A stretch of 64,000 nucleotides of DNA from an uncultured Prevotellaceae bacterium (GCA_902779455.1 CACZBS010000003.1:1-64000), one strand, 5' to 3'; counted from the first letter of the stretch, positions 34,768-45,355 are shown. Notes: generated from the sequence alone by a model not told the origin. Numbers and translations: made by a program.

Positions 34768-36488
34768 AAGTACCAGTTCTTCGTATCGCTAAGTTTCTGG
34801 AGTAGCGCAGCGTCGAGAGAGCCCTTGCGGCGGGCCACACGGCGGGCCAGATAGGAGGGGTCGGCCCGGTGCAGGGCCACACGCATGAGGTCGTAGAAGC
34901 GATAGCCCTCGAAAGCCAGCTCGAGCGCCTCCTCGTCGACGATGAGGTCCTCGACCTGCTCTATCTGGCTGGTCAGGTCGCCGTCGGCCTCGGGGAAGAG
35001 GTAAGCGGGGTTCTGGGCCGAGAAGCCGCTGCCGCGCGAATGGATGCCCATGGTGTTCTCGGTGGCCTGTCCGGCGCTGGTCTCGAGGATATACTGCGTG
35101 TTAGGGAAGTTGAACGTGCGGAGCCATGCCTCGTCGGCAGGATAGTAGGGCAGCACCTCGGTCTCCATGACGCTGTTGTTGACGCCCTGCTTGAGGATCT
35201 GGAAGGCGAAGCGTGGGAATCCGGCGCGGTTGAGGGCCTCGGCGAACCGCAGATAGACGGCGGCGCGGCGGAGGATATGGACGTTGCGCGTCTGATACTT
35301 AGAGAAGACGGCGTAGTGATCGATGCGCTTTCCGTCCTGGCGGATGAGCAGGTCAGAGCCGGTGGCCTCGGCATAAGCGGCTTGCAGCCGCAGGTCGCCC
35401 GTCAGCTCCGCCTTGAGTCCTTCGGGGGCGAGGATGTATTCGCCGCCGCTGGTGAACTGGCAATACTTCTGGGCAGCGGAGAGGCTTCGGATGGCCTGCG
35501 AGGGCTGGAGGCTGGACTGATACTCATTGTTCTCGGTGGTGTTGAACAGGTCGCGCAGCTGGCTGTAGTTGCCCTCCGAGGGGATGCTGTCGCCGGGAAT
35601 CATGGTGATGAGCTCGCCGTTCTGCATGTTGACCTCGCTTTGGAACATGACGCTCCATGAGTCGGACGTCGACATCCATCGCGAGTCGTTGTTCATGAAG
35701 CGGACGGCGTTGGTGGTGAGCGGATAGGCCGAGTTGGTGCCGCCGCGCGTGGCGATGTAGCGGTAGTAGCTCTCGGCTGCCTGGCGATACTGTCCTGACC
35801 AGAGGTAGAGGTCGCCCAGGAGGACATAGACGGGATAGTAGAACAGCTTGGAGTCGGTGTTGCGGATGGAGGCATAGCCAGGCGTCTCGACGGTGGCGTA
35901 GGGCGTGAGGTCGGCTATGAAGTAGCGGCACACCTCGCTGAGGTCAGCCATGAGGAAGTCGCGCTCGGAGTCGGCCTGGCTGAGGATGGGCTCGGTGATG
36001 AAGGGCACGCGGCCGTAGTTGAGCACCAGCTGCAGATAGGTCCAGGCGCGGAAGGCCTTGACGGCCGCATACTCCTTGCGGAAGATGAGCTCATGGCGGT
36101 TATCGCGCAGCGCGGTGTCGGCACGGGCGATGAAGAAGTTGCAGTTGTTGATGACGGCGTAGTAGTCGCGCGGCCGGTTATACTGGTTGTCGGCCGTGAC
36201 GCTGAAGTTGGCCATCTGGCGCAGGTCGGCCGACGCGTGGTCGGTCAGGTCGACGAGGTCGGCGCGCACCTCGCCGAGCAGGATGGTGCGGTCGGCCAGC
36301 ACCTGCATCTTGTTCATGATGCCGGCCATGGTCCATAGCGTGTCGGCATCGCTGTCGAGGGCGTGGTCCTCGGCGTAGATGTACTGGTCGGACTCCTCGT
36401 AGAGGAAGTCGCTGCAGGCGGTCAGCACCGACCCCATGACACAGGAGGCGAGTCCGGCAAAAAGATATTGATATGCTTTGGTAATCAT
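34752..36488 (-). CDS. SusD/RagB-family lipoprotein (second pair)
   Basis: A 578-residue surface lipoprotein (lipobox VLTAC, C25). SusD features: AFRAWTYLQLVLNYGRVPFI, YYPVYVLLGDLYLWSGQY TPR-like helices, RFAEALNRAGFPRFAF, and LELAFEGYRFYDLMRVALHR before the end. It would bind substrate at the mouth of the SusC partner encoded just upstream (37 bases). Start at the ATG at 36488 rather than the TTG nine bases upstream. The C-terminus runs into a TTCTCAACTC repeat, so a few residues may be replaced. It is the last gene of the eight-gene run. Confidence 0.93.
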   Translation of the reverse strand: MITKAYQYLFAGLASCVMGSVLTACSDFLYEESDQYIYAEDHALDSDADTLWTMAGIMNKMQVLADRTILLGEVRADLVDLTDHASADLRQMANFSVTADNQYNRPRDYYAVINNCNFFIARADTALRDNRHELIFRKEYAAVKAFRAWTYLQLVLNYGRVPFITEPILSQADSERDFLMADLSEVCRYFIADLTPYATVETPGYASIRNTDSKLFYYPVYVLLGDLYLWSGQYRQAAESYYRYIATRGGTNSAYPLTTNAVRFMNNDSRWMSTSDSWSVMFQSEVNMQNGELITMIPGDSIPSEGNYSQLRDLFNTTENNEYQSSLQPSQAIRSLSAAQKYCQFTSGGEYILAPEGLKAELTGDLRLQAAYAEATGSDLLIRQDGKRIDHYAVFSKYQTRNVHILRRAAVYLRFAEALNRAGFPRFAFQILKQGVNNSVMETEVLPYYPADEAWLRTFNFPNTQYILETSAGQATENTMGIHSRGSGFSAQNPAYLFPEADGDLTSQIEQVEDLIVDEEALELAFEGYRFYDLMRVALHRADPSYLARRVARRKGSLDAALLQKLSDTKNWYLGIEN

Positions 36489-36524
36489 AATTCTCAATTC
36501 TCAGTTCTCAATTCTCAATTTAGA

Positions 36525-39500
36525 CTACAGGTTGATCTTCACGCCGGCCACGAGCGAGCGGCTCTGACCGAGACGGCCCAGGTCGATGCCCTGGCCGATG
36601 ACGCTGCCGGTCATGGCGAACTCAGGATCGCTGCCCAGATAGCGCGAGAAGGTCAGCAGGTTGTTGGCCTGCACCCAGAACTGGAAGCCCTGCAGGAAGG
36701 TGGTGTGGAGGGGCAGCGTGTAGGAGAGGGTGACGGTCTTGAGCCTCAGGTAGGAGCCGTCCTCGATCCATCGGTCGCTGAAGCGGGCGTTGCCCATGGG
36801 GTCCTGGAAGGTGGCGCGTGGCACGTCGGTCAGCTGTCCCTCGGTCTGCCAGCGGCGGGTGAGCGTCGTGGTCTGGTTCATGAAGCGGCTGCCGCCCTCG
36901 AGCTGCGAGCGCAGATAGTTGTAGACGTCGTTGCCCAGCGAGTAGTTCAGGTTGACGTCGAGCCGGAAGCGCTTGTAGGCCATCGTGGTGAAGATGTTGC
37001 CATAGATGTCGGGGTTGGGGTTGCCGATCTCTACGCGGTCGGCGGCGGTGATCTCGTGGTCGCCGTCGAGGTCGGCAAAGTGGACGTCGCCGGCCGAGAA
37101 GCTGAGGTGGTCGATGCCATTGGCCGCGAGGAGATAGAGCCCGGCGTCGGCGGCTTCCTCCGACGTGGCGAAGACGCCGAGCGAGCGGTAGCCATAGAAC
37201 ATGTTGGCGGGCTGGCCGACAGCGGTGCGGATGGTGGCGCCGTAGAGGGTGTTCTCGATGGCCTGCTGGCCGCCGGAGAGCTTGGTGACGCGGTTGACGT
37301 AGTGGCCCACGCTGGCGCCCAGCTCCCACTGGAAGTCCTTCAGGGCGAGCACCTTGGCCGTGGCGCTGACGTCGAAGCCCTCGTTGCGCATGGCACCGCC
37401 GTTGGCCCAGTTGCGCTCCAGTCCGGTGACGTAGCGGAGCGACTGATACATGAGCAGGTTGTCGGTGGTGCTGCGGAAGTAGTTGAAGCGTACGTTGAGC
37501 CGGTTTTGGACGAAATTGCCTTCGAAGCCGGCGCTGAGTCGGCGCGTCGTCTCCCACTTCAGGCGGGTGTTGCCGATGTTGGCGAACGAGAGTCCCGAGA
37601 CGTCCTCGAGGAAGTTGTTGGAGCTGAAGTAGCTGCGGGCGGCGTTGTAGTCGAGGTCGTCGTTGCCGCTGACGTCATAACCGGCATTCAGCCGCAGGTA
37701 GTCGATGCCGCGGACGTCGGCAAACCAGGGCTCATTGGTCACGACCCATGCGGCCTGGACGCCGCCGAAGATGCCCCAGGGCACCTCGAAGAGCTTCACG
37801 GCGCCCGAAGCATCGGGTCCGAAGCGCGACGAGGTCTCGGCGGTCAGGTTGGCCTGCAGGTAGTAGCGCTGCAGATAGTCGTAGCTGGCCTGGGCGTACC
37901 AGGCGATGTTCTTCCACTTGTCGCTGTTGCCCGAAGTCTGGGCATGGTCGAGGCTGGAGCTGATGGCCGGCATCTTGTCGCTGCTGGTGTTGTAGCCCAG
38001 CTGCGAGCTGAGGGTGTAGCTCTCCCAGTTGAAACGGGCACCGCCGAAGACGCGGACGGCGTGGCCGGCGTAGCGGTTCTGCCAGTCGAGGCGCGTGTCG
38101 CTCATGACGGAGTTCTGCTTGCCGGCCATGGAGCGCACCTCGTTCTCGCAGTAGGCATTGACGCTGGAGACATAGTAGGCGGGTACGCCGTTCAGGGGGA
38201 TGTAGAACTTCTCGTTGGTGTTGACGAGGTTGTAGCTGAAGTGCTCAGAGAGCGTGAGGTGGGGATTGAACCGATACTTCGGGATGACGGTGAGGTTGAT
38301 CATCGAGTTCTCAAAGCGGTTCTTGTTCTCGGCGTCGCCATACTCATTGACGGCCAAGGGGTTGGCCAGCTTGTAGTTGTAGTTGGTGTAGTCGGCCAGG
38401 GCCTCGTTGAGATAGCTCTCGTCGCTGACGTCGATGTAGTTGTCGGAGATGCGGCCGCCGGCAAAGGTGTAGGGGCTGAGCATGGGGCTCTTGGCGTAGG
38501 CCAGGAAGGCGGCAGAGGTGGGCGTGCCCTCGGTATAGTCGGCCGGGGCTCCGTCGTTGCGCAGGTTGCGCTTCTGGTTGGCAAAGGAGGCGTCGAACCG
38601 CATGAGGAAGCGCTGCGTCAGGCGGATGTCGGAGTTGAAGCGGATGTTGAGCCGGTTCATGCTGTTCTGGCGCAGCGTGCTCTGGTTGGTGACGTAGCCG
38701 AGCGACAGGTTGTAGTCGGCCACGTCGTCGCCGCCCTCCACGTTGATGTTGTAGTTCTGGGTGACGGCCGTGCGGTAGACGTGGTCCTTCCAGTCGGTGT
38801 CGTTGTGATACTGAGGATAGTAATAGTAGCCGGGATCCTCATTGAGGAACTTGAAGTCCTTGATGGTGGTGCGGGTGGTCTGCAGCAGGTCGGAGGCATA
38901 GCTCTTGTATTGCGTGGCATCCATGACGTCGAGGAATTTAGGCTCGAGCGTAACGCCGGCCGAGAGGCTGGCGGTGATGCGGGTGGCCATGCTGTGGTTG
39001 CGGCGGGTGTTGATGAGGATGACACCGTTGGCACCGCGGGCGCCGTAGAGGGCTGTGCCGTTGCGGAGGACGTCGACGCTCTCGATGTCGGCCGGGCTGA
39101 TGTTGCTCAGGATGTCGTTGTAGAAGCCATCGTGGAGCGTCGAGCGGCCATACTGCTGGTCGAAGATGACGCCATCGACGACGATGAGGGGCTGGGCGTT
39201 GGCATAGAGCGAGCCCAGTCCGTTCATGAACATCACGCTGCCCACGCCGGGCGTGCCGTTGCGACTGACGGTGTGGACGCTGGCGCCGAGACGCTTCTGG
39301 ATCTCCTCCTCGATGGTCACGGCATTGGAGAAGCGGAAGTCGGAGGCCGACTCGCTGGCCGACACATTGGTCGTCGCGTCGTAGTCGGGGGTGAAGGCGG
39401 CAGGATAGAGCACGATGTCGGGCTGCTGCTCATGGGCCGACAGTCCGGTCCGGGTCAGGTTGAACTCAGGAGCGGAGACCTGGAGCGACGTGGCGAAGAG

Positions 39501-39770
39501 GGGCACGCGCAGCTCGTAGCTGCCGTCGTCCTCCGACAGGGTGCTGTAGCCGTCGACCTCGGCCACGCGGACCATGACGCCCGAGAGCGGCGCCTTGGTC
39601 GTGGCATCGAGCACGCGGCCACTGACCGTCCGGGTGGGATATTGCTTGCGGGGCTTCTCGGCCCGCTCGCGCTTGGGAGCTTCTGACAGTTCGCCGTCCT
39701 CGTCCTGGGCTGACAGGGGGGCAGCCTGGAACATGAGTGAGACAAGTGCGAAGATGAAATATCTGTTCAT
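36525..39770 (-). CDS. SusC/RagA TonB-linked outer-membrane protein (second pair)
   Basis: A 1081-residue receptor. A charged spacer (ERAEKPRKQYP) is followed by the carboxypeptidase-like domain TVSGRVLDATTKAPLSGVMV, the plug, and the SusC signature ESVDVLRNGTALYGARGANG. The barrel ends QSRSLVAGVKINL. It pairs with the SusD gene 36 bases downstream. The substrate cannot be inferred; no sugar-degrading enzymes are encoded in the unit. Confidence 0.93.
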   Translation of the reverse strand: MNRYFIFALVSLMFQAAPLSAQDEDGELSEAPKRERAEKPRKQYPTRTVSGRVLDATTKAPLSGVMVRVAEVDGYSTLSEDDGSYELRVPLFATSLQVSAPEFNLTRTGLSAHEQQPDIVLYPAAFTPDYDATTNVSASESASDFRFSNAVTIEEEIQKRLGASVHTVSRNGTPGVGSVMFMNGLGSLYANAQPLIVVDGVIFDQQYGRSTLHDGFYNDILSNISPADIESVDVLRNGTALYGARGANGVILINTRRNHSMATRITASLSAGVTLEPKFLDVMDATQYKSYASDLLQTTRTTIKDFKFLNEDPGYYYYPQYHNDTDWKDHVYRTAVTQNYNINVEGGDDVADYNLSLGYVTNQSTLRQNSMNRLNIRFNSDIRLTQRFLMRFDASFANQKRNLRNDGAPADYTEGTPTSAAFLAYAKSPMLSPYTFAGGRISDNYIDVSDESYLNEALADYTNYNYKLANPLAVNEYGDAENKNRFENSMINLTVIPKYRFNPHLTLSEHFSYNLVNTNEKFYIPLNGVPAYYVSSVNAYCENEVRSMAGKQNSVMSDTRLDWQNRYAGHAVRVFGGARFNWESYTLSSQLGYNTSSDKMPAISSSLDHAQTSGNSDKWKNIAWYAQASYDYLQRYYLQANLTAETSSRFGPDASGAVKLFEVPWGIFGGVQAAWVVTNEPWFADVRGIDYLRLNAGYDVSGNDDLDYNAARSYFSSNNFLEDVSGLSFANIGNTRLKWETTRRLSAGFEGNFVQNRLNVRFNYFRSTTDNLLMYQSLRYVTGLERNWANGGAMRNEGFDVSATAKVLALKDFQWELGASVGHYVNRVTKLSGGQQAIENTLYGATIRTAVGQPANMFYGYRSLGVFATSEEAADAGLYLLAANGIDHLSFSAGDVHFADLDGDHEITAADRVEIGNPNPDIYGNIFTTMAYKRFRLDVNLNYSLGNDVYNYLRSQLEGGSRFMNQTTTLTRRWQTEGQLTDVPRATFQDPMGNARFSDRWIEDGSYLRLKTVTLSYTLPLHTTFLQGFQFWVQANNLLTFSRYLGSDPEFAMTGSVIGQGIDLGRLGQSRSLVAGVKINL

Positions 39771-39803
39771 AATTGCTTGCAGTGGTTATCTTGAGATGAC
39801 ATG

Positions 39804-41456
39804 TTATTCGGCTTCTCTGTGGGGCCTGACGATGAGGCAGTCGAGACGCAGGGTGCTGGAGTGGGTCGACGTCTGGTTGGTCCGAACGTTAGAGCGGATG
39901 GCCACCTTGACGGCAGCGTCGGCCAGACCGTAGGAGCAGGTCGGGAAGGTGTAGTTGCTGACCAGCTGGACGGTGTCGACGACGTCAGGACGGGTCGTGA
40001 GGTCCTTGTTGTAGATGCGGCGGGCCTCGCGGCCGTTCTGGTCGCTCCAGTAGAGGGTGGTGCGGACGATGTTGGGCCGGGTGGTCTCGGCCACGGCGAG
40101 CGTGTCGTAGGCCGTGGCGGGGACGAAGACGGCATAGATGTCATAGCCGACGTTCGACAGGATGCCGGGAATCTTGTACTGCACGGTCACCTGGGCCGTG
40201 GCGGGGTCGGGCTGCACCTCGACAAACGTGTTGCCGGAGATCTTGCCGTAGAACGGATTGGTCGAGACGACCTCGCGCACCACCAAGGGCTCGACGGCAT
40301 TGATGACGGTGTCCTGCGACTGGATGGCCTCGGCCTCGACCTTCACCGTCTGCAGGAAGGTCTCATACTTCGAGATGCGGAAATCGTTGGCCTTGAGCAC
40401 GTGGCCGTTGCTGCACAGGATGTCGTCGGCACCATGGAACACGCCGCCGGCGTCGAAGGGCCGGAAATAAGTGTAATAGGGATAGTCGTTGCCCATCAGG
40501 GCGCGCACCAGCGACGAGGGGGCACTGGTCGACACGGCGGAGTCGCGGAAGGCTACGTCGGGATTGACGGTGCGGCTGAAGATGGTGCCGCTGATGATGG
40601 CCTGACGGGTGCCGACGCGGAACATGGAGTCGCGCCGCGCCACGTTGTTAGGATAATTGAAGTAGGGCTCATACTCCGCCAGCAGCCTGCTCCACTCGGC
40701 GTTGGTGGGGCAGACCATCCAGTAGGTGCTGTCCTCGGAATTGATCAGGCCCAACGCATTGAGCAGGGGGTTCACCAGGACTGACACCGAGTCGAGATAG
40801 ACGGTCTGGCCGTCGACGATCTCGCCCGGCACACTCTTCGTCTCGTCGAACTCATAGACGGTATAGCTGTTGAGGAACTGATAGACGCTGTCGAGCTCGC
40901 TGTCGTGGCCCAGGTATTCGAAAACGTTGGGGAAATAGTCGAGCTTGCGGTCGATGGTGAACAGAAGGCCATTGTCGCAGAGGGCATTCGAAGCCAGCAA
41001 CTGCCGATTGCCCATGTGGGTGTGGGTGAGCACCTCGTACTTGCTGTTCATCATCACGACGGAGTCCTGGGTGAGCGACGACACGGGGTGGCGATAGAGC
41101 GCGATGTGGTTCTGCAGGAACTGGCGCACGACGGTGTTGTCGTTCGGACGGGTGCCGGCGGCCTGCTGACGGCGGAACTCGGCTATCAGGCTGTCGGCCT
41201 CGGCAGCAGTGAAGGTGGCGTCGGTGGGGGCAAAGACGGAATAGGTCTGACTGCCGTCCAGCACGACGTCGTAGCCACAGGCCTCGACGACGCGAGCAAA
41301 CTGAGTCAGGTCGCCGTGGGTGGAGATGGTCTGCCAGAGCGTGCCGTCGCCGGCGGCCATCGGTTCGTAGTGGTCGTTCCACTCTTCGGAACATCCGGCG
41401 AAGGCTATGCCTGCCAGAAGGGCTGCGCAGATATGTCTGATATATTTGTATTTCAT
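39804..41456 (-). CDS. Fasciclin-domain lipoprotein
   Basis: A 550-residue lipoprotein (lipobox AFAGC, C22, then acidic SEEW). An N-terminal fasciclin (FAS1) domain shows TYSVFAPTDATFTAAEADSL and VVRQFLQNHIALYRHPV. A second, diverged copy may start near TYWMVCPTNAEWSRLL. The C-terminal third (VQPDPATAQVTVQYKIPGI ... STLRLDCLIVRP) is a beta domain seen at the end of other proteins in this unit. FAS1 domains mediate adhesion or ligand binding; surface placement fits the acidic signal after the lipid-anchored cysteine. Confidence 0.85.
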   Translation of the reverse strand: MKYKYIRHICAALLAGIAFAGCSEEWNDHYEPMAAGDGTLWQTISTHGDLTQFARVVEACGYDVVLDGSQTYSVFAPTDATFTAAEADSLIAEFRRQQAAGTRPNDNTVVRQFLQNHIALYRHPVSSLTQDSVVMMNSKYEVLTHTHMGNRQLLASNALCDNGLLFTIDRKLDYFPNVFEYLGHDSELDSVYQFLNSYTVYEFDETKSVPGEIVDGQTVYLDSVSVLVNPLLNALGLINSEDSTYWMVCPTNAEWSRLLAEYEPYFNYPNNVARRDSMFRVGTRQAIISGTIFSRTVNPDVAFRDSAVSTSAPSSLVRALMGNDYPYYTYFRPFDAGGVFHGADDILCSNGHVLKANDFRISKYETFLQTVKVEAEAIQSQDTVINAVEPLVVREVVSTNPFYGKISGNTFVEVQPDPATAQVTVQYKIPGILSNVGYDIYAVFVPATAYDTLAVAETTRPNIVRTTLYWSDQNGREARRIYNKDLTTRPDVVDTVQLVSNYTFPTCSYGLADAAVKVAIRSNVRTNQTSTHSSTLRLDCLIVRPHREAE

Positions 41457-41494
41457 ATAAAACTATGAACTAAAAACTTTGAACTAAGAACTGT

Positions 41495-43537
41495 TTACAG
41501 CATACTCTCCATCTTGCCCTCGTCGGTCACACCGTAGACGCTCTTGGGCACCAGCTCCAGATAGTCAAGCATGAACTCATTGTCGTTGCCCTGCTTGGTG
41601 GAGACGCAGCGGATGCGCAGGTAGTGGTCCTCGTCGGGATTGATGTGGGTGGTGCAGATGACCATGCGGATGGTGTGAGGCTGGGTGGCAAAGACGACCT
41701 GGGTCGTGCCGCCCTGCGGGGCATAGTGATAGCCGCCGGCCGCACCGCGATAGTAGCCCTTGTTCTTCAGAACCTTCTGGTCGGTGGCCAGGTCGGTGAG
41801 CGACATGCTGTTGTAGTCGGCCTTCCAGTCGGCACCGAGGATGGAGGCGTCGCTGAGCTGCTTGGTCATGTCGAGCGGGATGCCCTGCGGCTTGTCGTCG
41901 AAATAGAACTGGGCGACGCCGCGGGTGCCCTCGGCAGCGAAGCCTAAGCGGATCTGCCATTCGCCCTCATAGGGCACGGGGGGCAGCTTGAACGTGGCGT
42001 CGAAGTCGCCGAAGAGGTTCATCTCGTCGCCCTCGTAGCTGTCGTACCAGTCGTGGGGCCGGCGATAGACGAAGTGGCAGCCCTCGTTGAGCGTGACGCC
42101 CTTCAGATAGCCGTTGGGGAAGTAGTAGTTGCGGCCGTACTTGCCCGTCTCGTCGTACTCGGGGTCCTGCTGCTTCATGCCTCCGTTGCGCTCGTTGAGG
42201 CGGATGTCGTTGGTCATCAGCTCAGGGAAGATGGTGGAGAAGTCCATGCGGATGCGGTCGTTGTCGACGATGTCGCGGGTGGTGAGGTCGAAGGCCAGGA
42301 TGTCGTCGACGTAGAAGTAGCGTCCGTTCAGGGCGTCCTGCTTGTAGTCGGTCTCGACGTTGGCAAAGATGCGAGTGCCGACGACGTTGAAGTCATCGTC
42401 GTAGCGGCGGTTGATGTAGCGCTGTCCGATGACGCTTGGGCCGGCCCACTTGCGGACGGTCAGTCGCTCGAACTTCATCATCGTGTGGGGCAGCATCGTC
42501 TCGTACCAGTCGACGGGGTTCATCACCGTGGTCAGGATGCCCACGTCCTTGTAGGGCGTCAGGTAGTTCCATCCCTTGACGTCGCGCGTCAGCACATGGT
42601 AGGCGAGGAATCGGAAGAGCGGATTCTTCGGATGCTTGATGTGGGCAAAGTCGTGATACTCGGCATCCTTGTCCTCGGGATAGACGGCATCGTAGATCTC
42701 GCAGGCCTTGTCGTAGAGCCCGCGGACGGTCGTGATGCCATACTTCTCGCGCAGCAGCGAGTCGGTGGGTACGAAGAGGGTGTAGCCGTAGCGCTTCTCG
42801 TCGGGGGGCGAGGCCGTCTCACGGTTTACGTGCGAGATGTACTTCCAGTGCTGCTCATAGGCCGTGGGGTCCCAGGTGGGGTCCTTATACTGATAGAACG
42901 AGTCGGCCAGCCCCGTCTGCTCGTAGGCATCGACATAGAGCGAGATGTTTGGGTTCTGCTTCATCACGTCGAGAATCATGCGGTTGCTGCTCTCGAGCAC
43001 CTCGGTGATGGGTTGCATGATGCCGTTCTCGACGGAGTCGTCCTGCAGGGCGAAGATGATGTGTGAGGTGCCGTTGAGGTAGACCACGGCGTTCTGCTCC
43101 TCGTCGACGCCATGGCTGACCTCGATGTAGCGGCGGTTCATGTTGGCCGTCGAGAGCACGCCGTCGTCCATGTCGGCCGTGGTGTACATGTTCTTGACCA
43201 GATGTGTGCGGGCCAGGGTGTCGCAGTCGGCGACGCTCAGTTCGCTGACTGACGACAGGCCGCGCTTGGCCAGGTAGTTGCGTACGGCCTCGTTGGTCGG
43301 CGGGAAACAGGTGTAGGCTCCGTAGGCGGCGAGCAGCTCCATCATCCCGGCCCGCTCGAGGATGGCCGTAAACTCGCTGAACTGCTCGTGTCCGTAGAGG
43401 TATTCACTCATCATCTGCCCCTTGAACGTATAGAAGTTCGAGGAGTCGGGCTCGTCAGAGCAGGAAGAAAGGGCCATGACGAAACCATAGCACACGGAGA
43501 GTGCCAGGAGGAAATATTTCATCGGCTTGGTATTCAT
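41495..43537 (-). CDS. Fasciclin-domain lipoprotein
   Basis: A 680-residue lipoprotein (ALSSC, C26, then SDEPD). Two FAS1-like units are visible: FSEFTAILERAGMMELLAAY with YTCFPPTNEAVRNYLA, and YGYTLFVPTDSLLREKYGI with LFRFLAYHVLTRDVKGW. The C-terminal region (WQIRLGFAAEGTRGVAQFYF ... NEFMLDYLELVPK) resembles a ligand-binding beta-sandwich. It lies between SusD (20 bases) and the next fasciclin gene (38 bases), so it is part of the same transcript. Confidence 0.85.
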   Translation of the reverse strand: MNTKPMKYFLLALSVCYGFVMALSSCSDEPDSSNFYTFKGQMMSEYLYGHEQFSEFTAILERAGMMELLAAYGAYTCFPPTNEAVRNYLAKRGLSSVSELSVADCDTLARTHLVKNMYTTADMDDGVLSTANMNRRYIEVSHGVDEEQNAVVYLNGTSHIIFALQDDSVENGIMQPITEVLESSNRMILDVMKQNPNISLYVDAYEQTGLADSFYQYKDPTWDPTAYEQHWKYISHVNRETASPPDEKRYGYTLFVPTDSLLREKYGITTVRGLYDKACEIYDAVYPEDKDAEYHDFAHIKHPKNPLFRFLAYHVLTRDVKGWNYLTPYKDVGILTTVMNPVDWYETMLPHTMMKFERLTVRKWAGPSVIGQRYINRRYDDDFNVVGTRIFANVETDYKQDALNGRYFYVDDILAFDLTTRDIVDNDRIRMDFSTIFPELMTNDIRLNERNGGMKQQDPEYDETGKYGRNYYFPNGYLKGVTLNEGCHFVYRRPHDWYDSYEGDEMNLFGDFDATFKLPPVPYEGEWQIRLGFAAEGTRGVAQFYFDDKPQGIPLDMTKQLSDASILGADWKADYNSMSLTDLATDQKVLKNKGYYRGAAGGYHYAPQGGTTQVVFATQPHTIRMVICTTHINPDEDHYLRIRCVSTKQGNDNEFMLDYLELVPKSVYGVTDEGKMESML

Positions 43538-43557
43538 AGATAGTTGTCTCCTTATAG

Positions 43558-45327
43558 TTATTTTGTTCGTTCTATGCTACTGTTCTCGCCGCTGCCGAAG
43601 GCCGGGTTCTGAACAAGGTTCTTATTCACCTTCACCTCATCGTTGTGGTAAGGCCAGAAGATGGACTCCATGCGCGAGAGCTTGCTCGAGAGGGCACCGC
43701 TGCCGCTGGAGCCCTTGCGCGCCACCATGCCCACCAGGTAGTTGGTGTTGCCGTCGCGGAGCGAGCGACGCACCAGGTCGTACCATCGCTTGCCCTCGAA
43801 CATCAGTTCGCGCTGGCGCTCCTCCATGACGAGGGCCTGCATGAGCGGCTTGGTGGCATAGTTGGCGGCATCCAGGTCCTTGCTGCCCGACGAGCAGTTG
43901 GAGCGCTTGCTGACGGTGTTGACGATGGCAAAGGCCTGATGGAGCAGCGAGTCGGACAGCTCGCGTCCCGTCGCGGTCGTGTCGGCGTCGTTGACCAGCT
44001 CGACCAGTGCCTCGGCCTTCATCAGCATGATGTCGGTCAGGCGGTAGAGGATCCAGTTGGCGTGACAATAGTCCTTGGTGTAGAATCCGCCGTAAGCAGC
44101 CATGATGTCAGCCTTCGACAAGTCGACCATCGCAGACTGGCAGGCATATTTGTTGATGCCCGACAGGGTCTTCGAGCCGTTGACGGGCTGCAGGTTCTCA
44201 TAGTAGCGGGTGTCGTATTTGCTGAGGAAGACGCTGTAGACTTCGTCAGTGACGTCGGTGCAGAGGAAGTCGGCCGGGCGGGCCAGCCCGGGGAAGGTCT
44301 CGTCGTTGCCATACCTGGCGCTGACGGCACCGTTGGCCAGCATCTGGTCGTTGTCCTGATAGATGAGTTCGAAGATGCTCTCGCGGCTGTCGCCTTCGCC
44401 GAAGATCTCGCCGAAGGCGTTGCCGTAGTAGTTGCCCGACACCATGGCATCGCCGATGAGCGGATAGCCGTCGATCATCTGGTCGTTGCTGCTGATGACA
44501 CCCGACATCTTGTCGAGCGTCTGCTGATAGTCGGCCGTCTTGGCATCGATGACCATGTCGGCATAGCGGATGGCGTTGGCATAGTCCTGCTTCCACAAGT
44601 ACATATCGGCCAGCATGGCGTGGATGGCGTCCTGGGTGATGCGGCCGTGCTGATAGCCCGTCTTGGTGAGGGGATACTTCCTGACGGCCTGGCCCTGGAT
44701 GTTCTCCAAGTCAAGGATCAGACTGTCGAGGACGTCCTTGAAGGGCGTGGCGGGCAGGTCCAGCTGCTGGTTGTCGTCGAGGTAGGGCTGCGTGGTGTAG
44801 GGCACGTCGCGGAACGTACGTATCAGGTAGAAGTACATCAGGTCGCGGATGGCCGACACCTCGGCCACGGTGGCCTTCAGCTCGCTCTGCGTGTAGTTGG
44901 GGTCCTTGGCGGCCACGGTGGGGGCATAGTACAGGACGGTGTTGCAGCGATTAATGATATTATAGAACTCGCCCCACTTGGTGAAGCCGTTGCTGGCGTT
45001 GAGATTCTCCTTGAAGATGTTCGACAGGTCGATCTCGTTCTCCACGCCCGTGCCGCCGACGATATTGTCGGAGCGGAACTCGCCCCACACCATCATGCGC
45101 TCGACGACGGCCTGCGCCTGCATGCTGGAATAGCATCCGGCGACGATGTTCTCCACGTCGGCCTCCTCGTTCCAGAACTTGTCCAGCACGATGGTCTCCT
45201 GCGGGGTGATCTCCAGGAAGTCGGAGCATGAGCAAAGCGTGCCGATGCCGCTGACGAATAATAAACCATGAATAAGGGACAAGCCGTTTATCCACGTCTT
45301 ACTTCTCTTTATCATCTTAGTAATCAT
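43558..45327 (-). CDS. SusD/RagB-family lipoprotein (first pair)
   Basis: A 589-residue surface lipoprotein (LCSCSDFLEI; C34 probable anchor). SusD landmarks: DKFWNEEADVENIVAGCYSS, AIRDLMYFYLIRTFRDVPY, DAIHAMLADMYLWKQDYANA, and ERQRELMFEGKRWYDLVRRS. It follows the first SusC by 28 bases. Start at the ATG at 45327 (MITKMIKRSK); an upstream in-frame codon overlaps the SusC end and is rejected. Confidence 0.93.
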   Translation of the reverse strand: MITKMIKRSKTWINGLSLIHGLLFVSGIGTLCSCSDFLEITPQETIVLDKFWNEEADVENIVAGCYSSMQAQAVVERMMVWGEFRSDNIVGGTGVENEIDLSNIFKENLNASNGFTKWGEFYNIINRCNTVLYYAPTVAAKDPNYTQSELKATVAEVSAIRDLMYFYLIRTFRDVPYTTQPYLDDNQQLDLPATPFKDVLDSLILDLENIQGQAVRKYPLTKTGYQHGRITQDAIHAMLADMYLWKQDYANAIRYADMVIDAKTADYQQTLDKMSGVISSNDQMIDGYPLIGDAMVSGNYYGNAFGEIFGEGDSRESIFELIYQDNDQMLANGAVSARYGNDETFPGLARPADFLCTDVTDEVYSVFLSKYDTRYYENLQPVNGSKTLSGINKYACQSAMVDLSKADIMAAYGGFYTKDYCHANWILYRLTDIMLMKAEALVELVNDADTTATGRELSDSLLHQAFAIVNTVSKRSNCSSGSKDLDAANYATKPLMQALVMEERQRELMFEGKRWYDLVRRSLRDGNTNYLVGMVARKGSSGSGALSSKLSRMESIFWPYHNDEVKVNKNLVQNPAFGSGENSSIERTK

Positions 45328-45355
45328 AGTTACTCTTTCTTCAAAAACAGTCTGA

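Noticed and set aside
36363-39686. A 1107-codon plus-strand open frame opposite the second SusC gene
   Set aside because: It is the antisense shadow of a clear SusC gene; the translation is low-complexity (V/A/G/E-rich), with no domain. GC-rich coding sequence in this window produces many such long frames.
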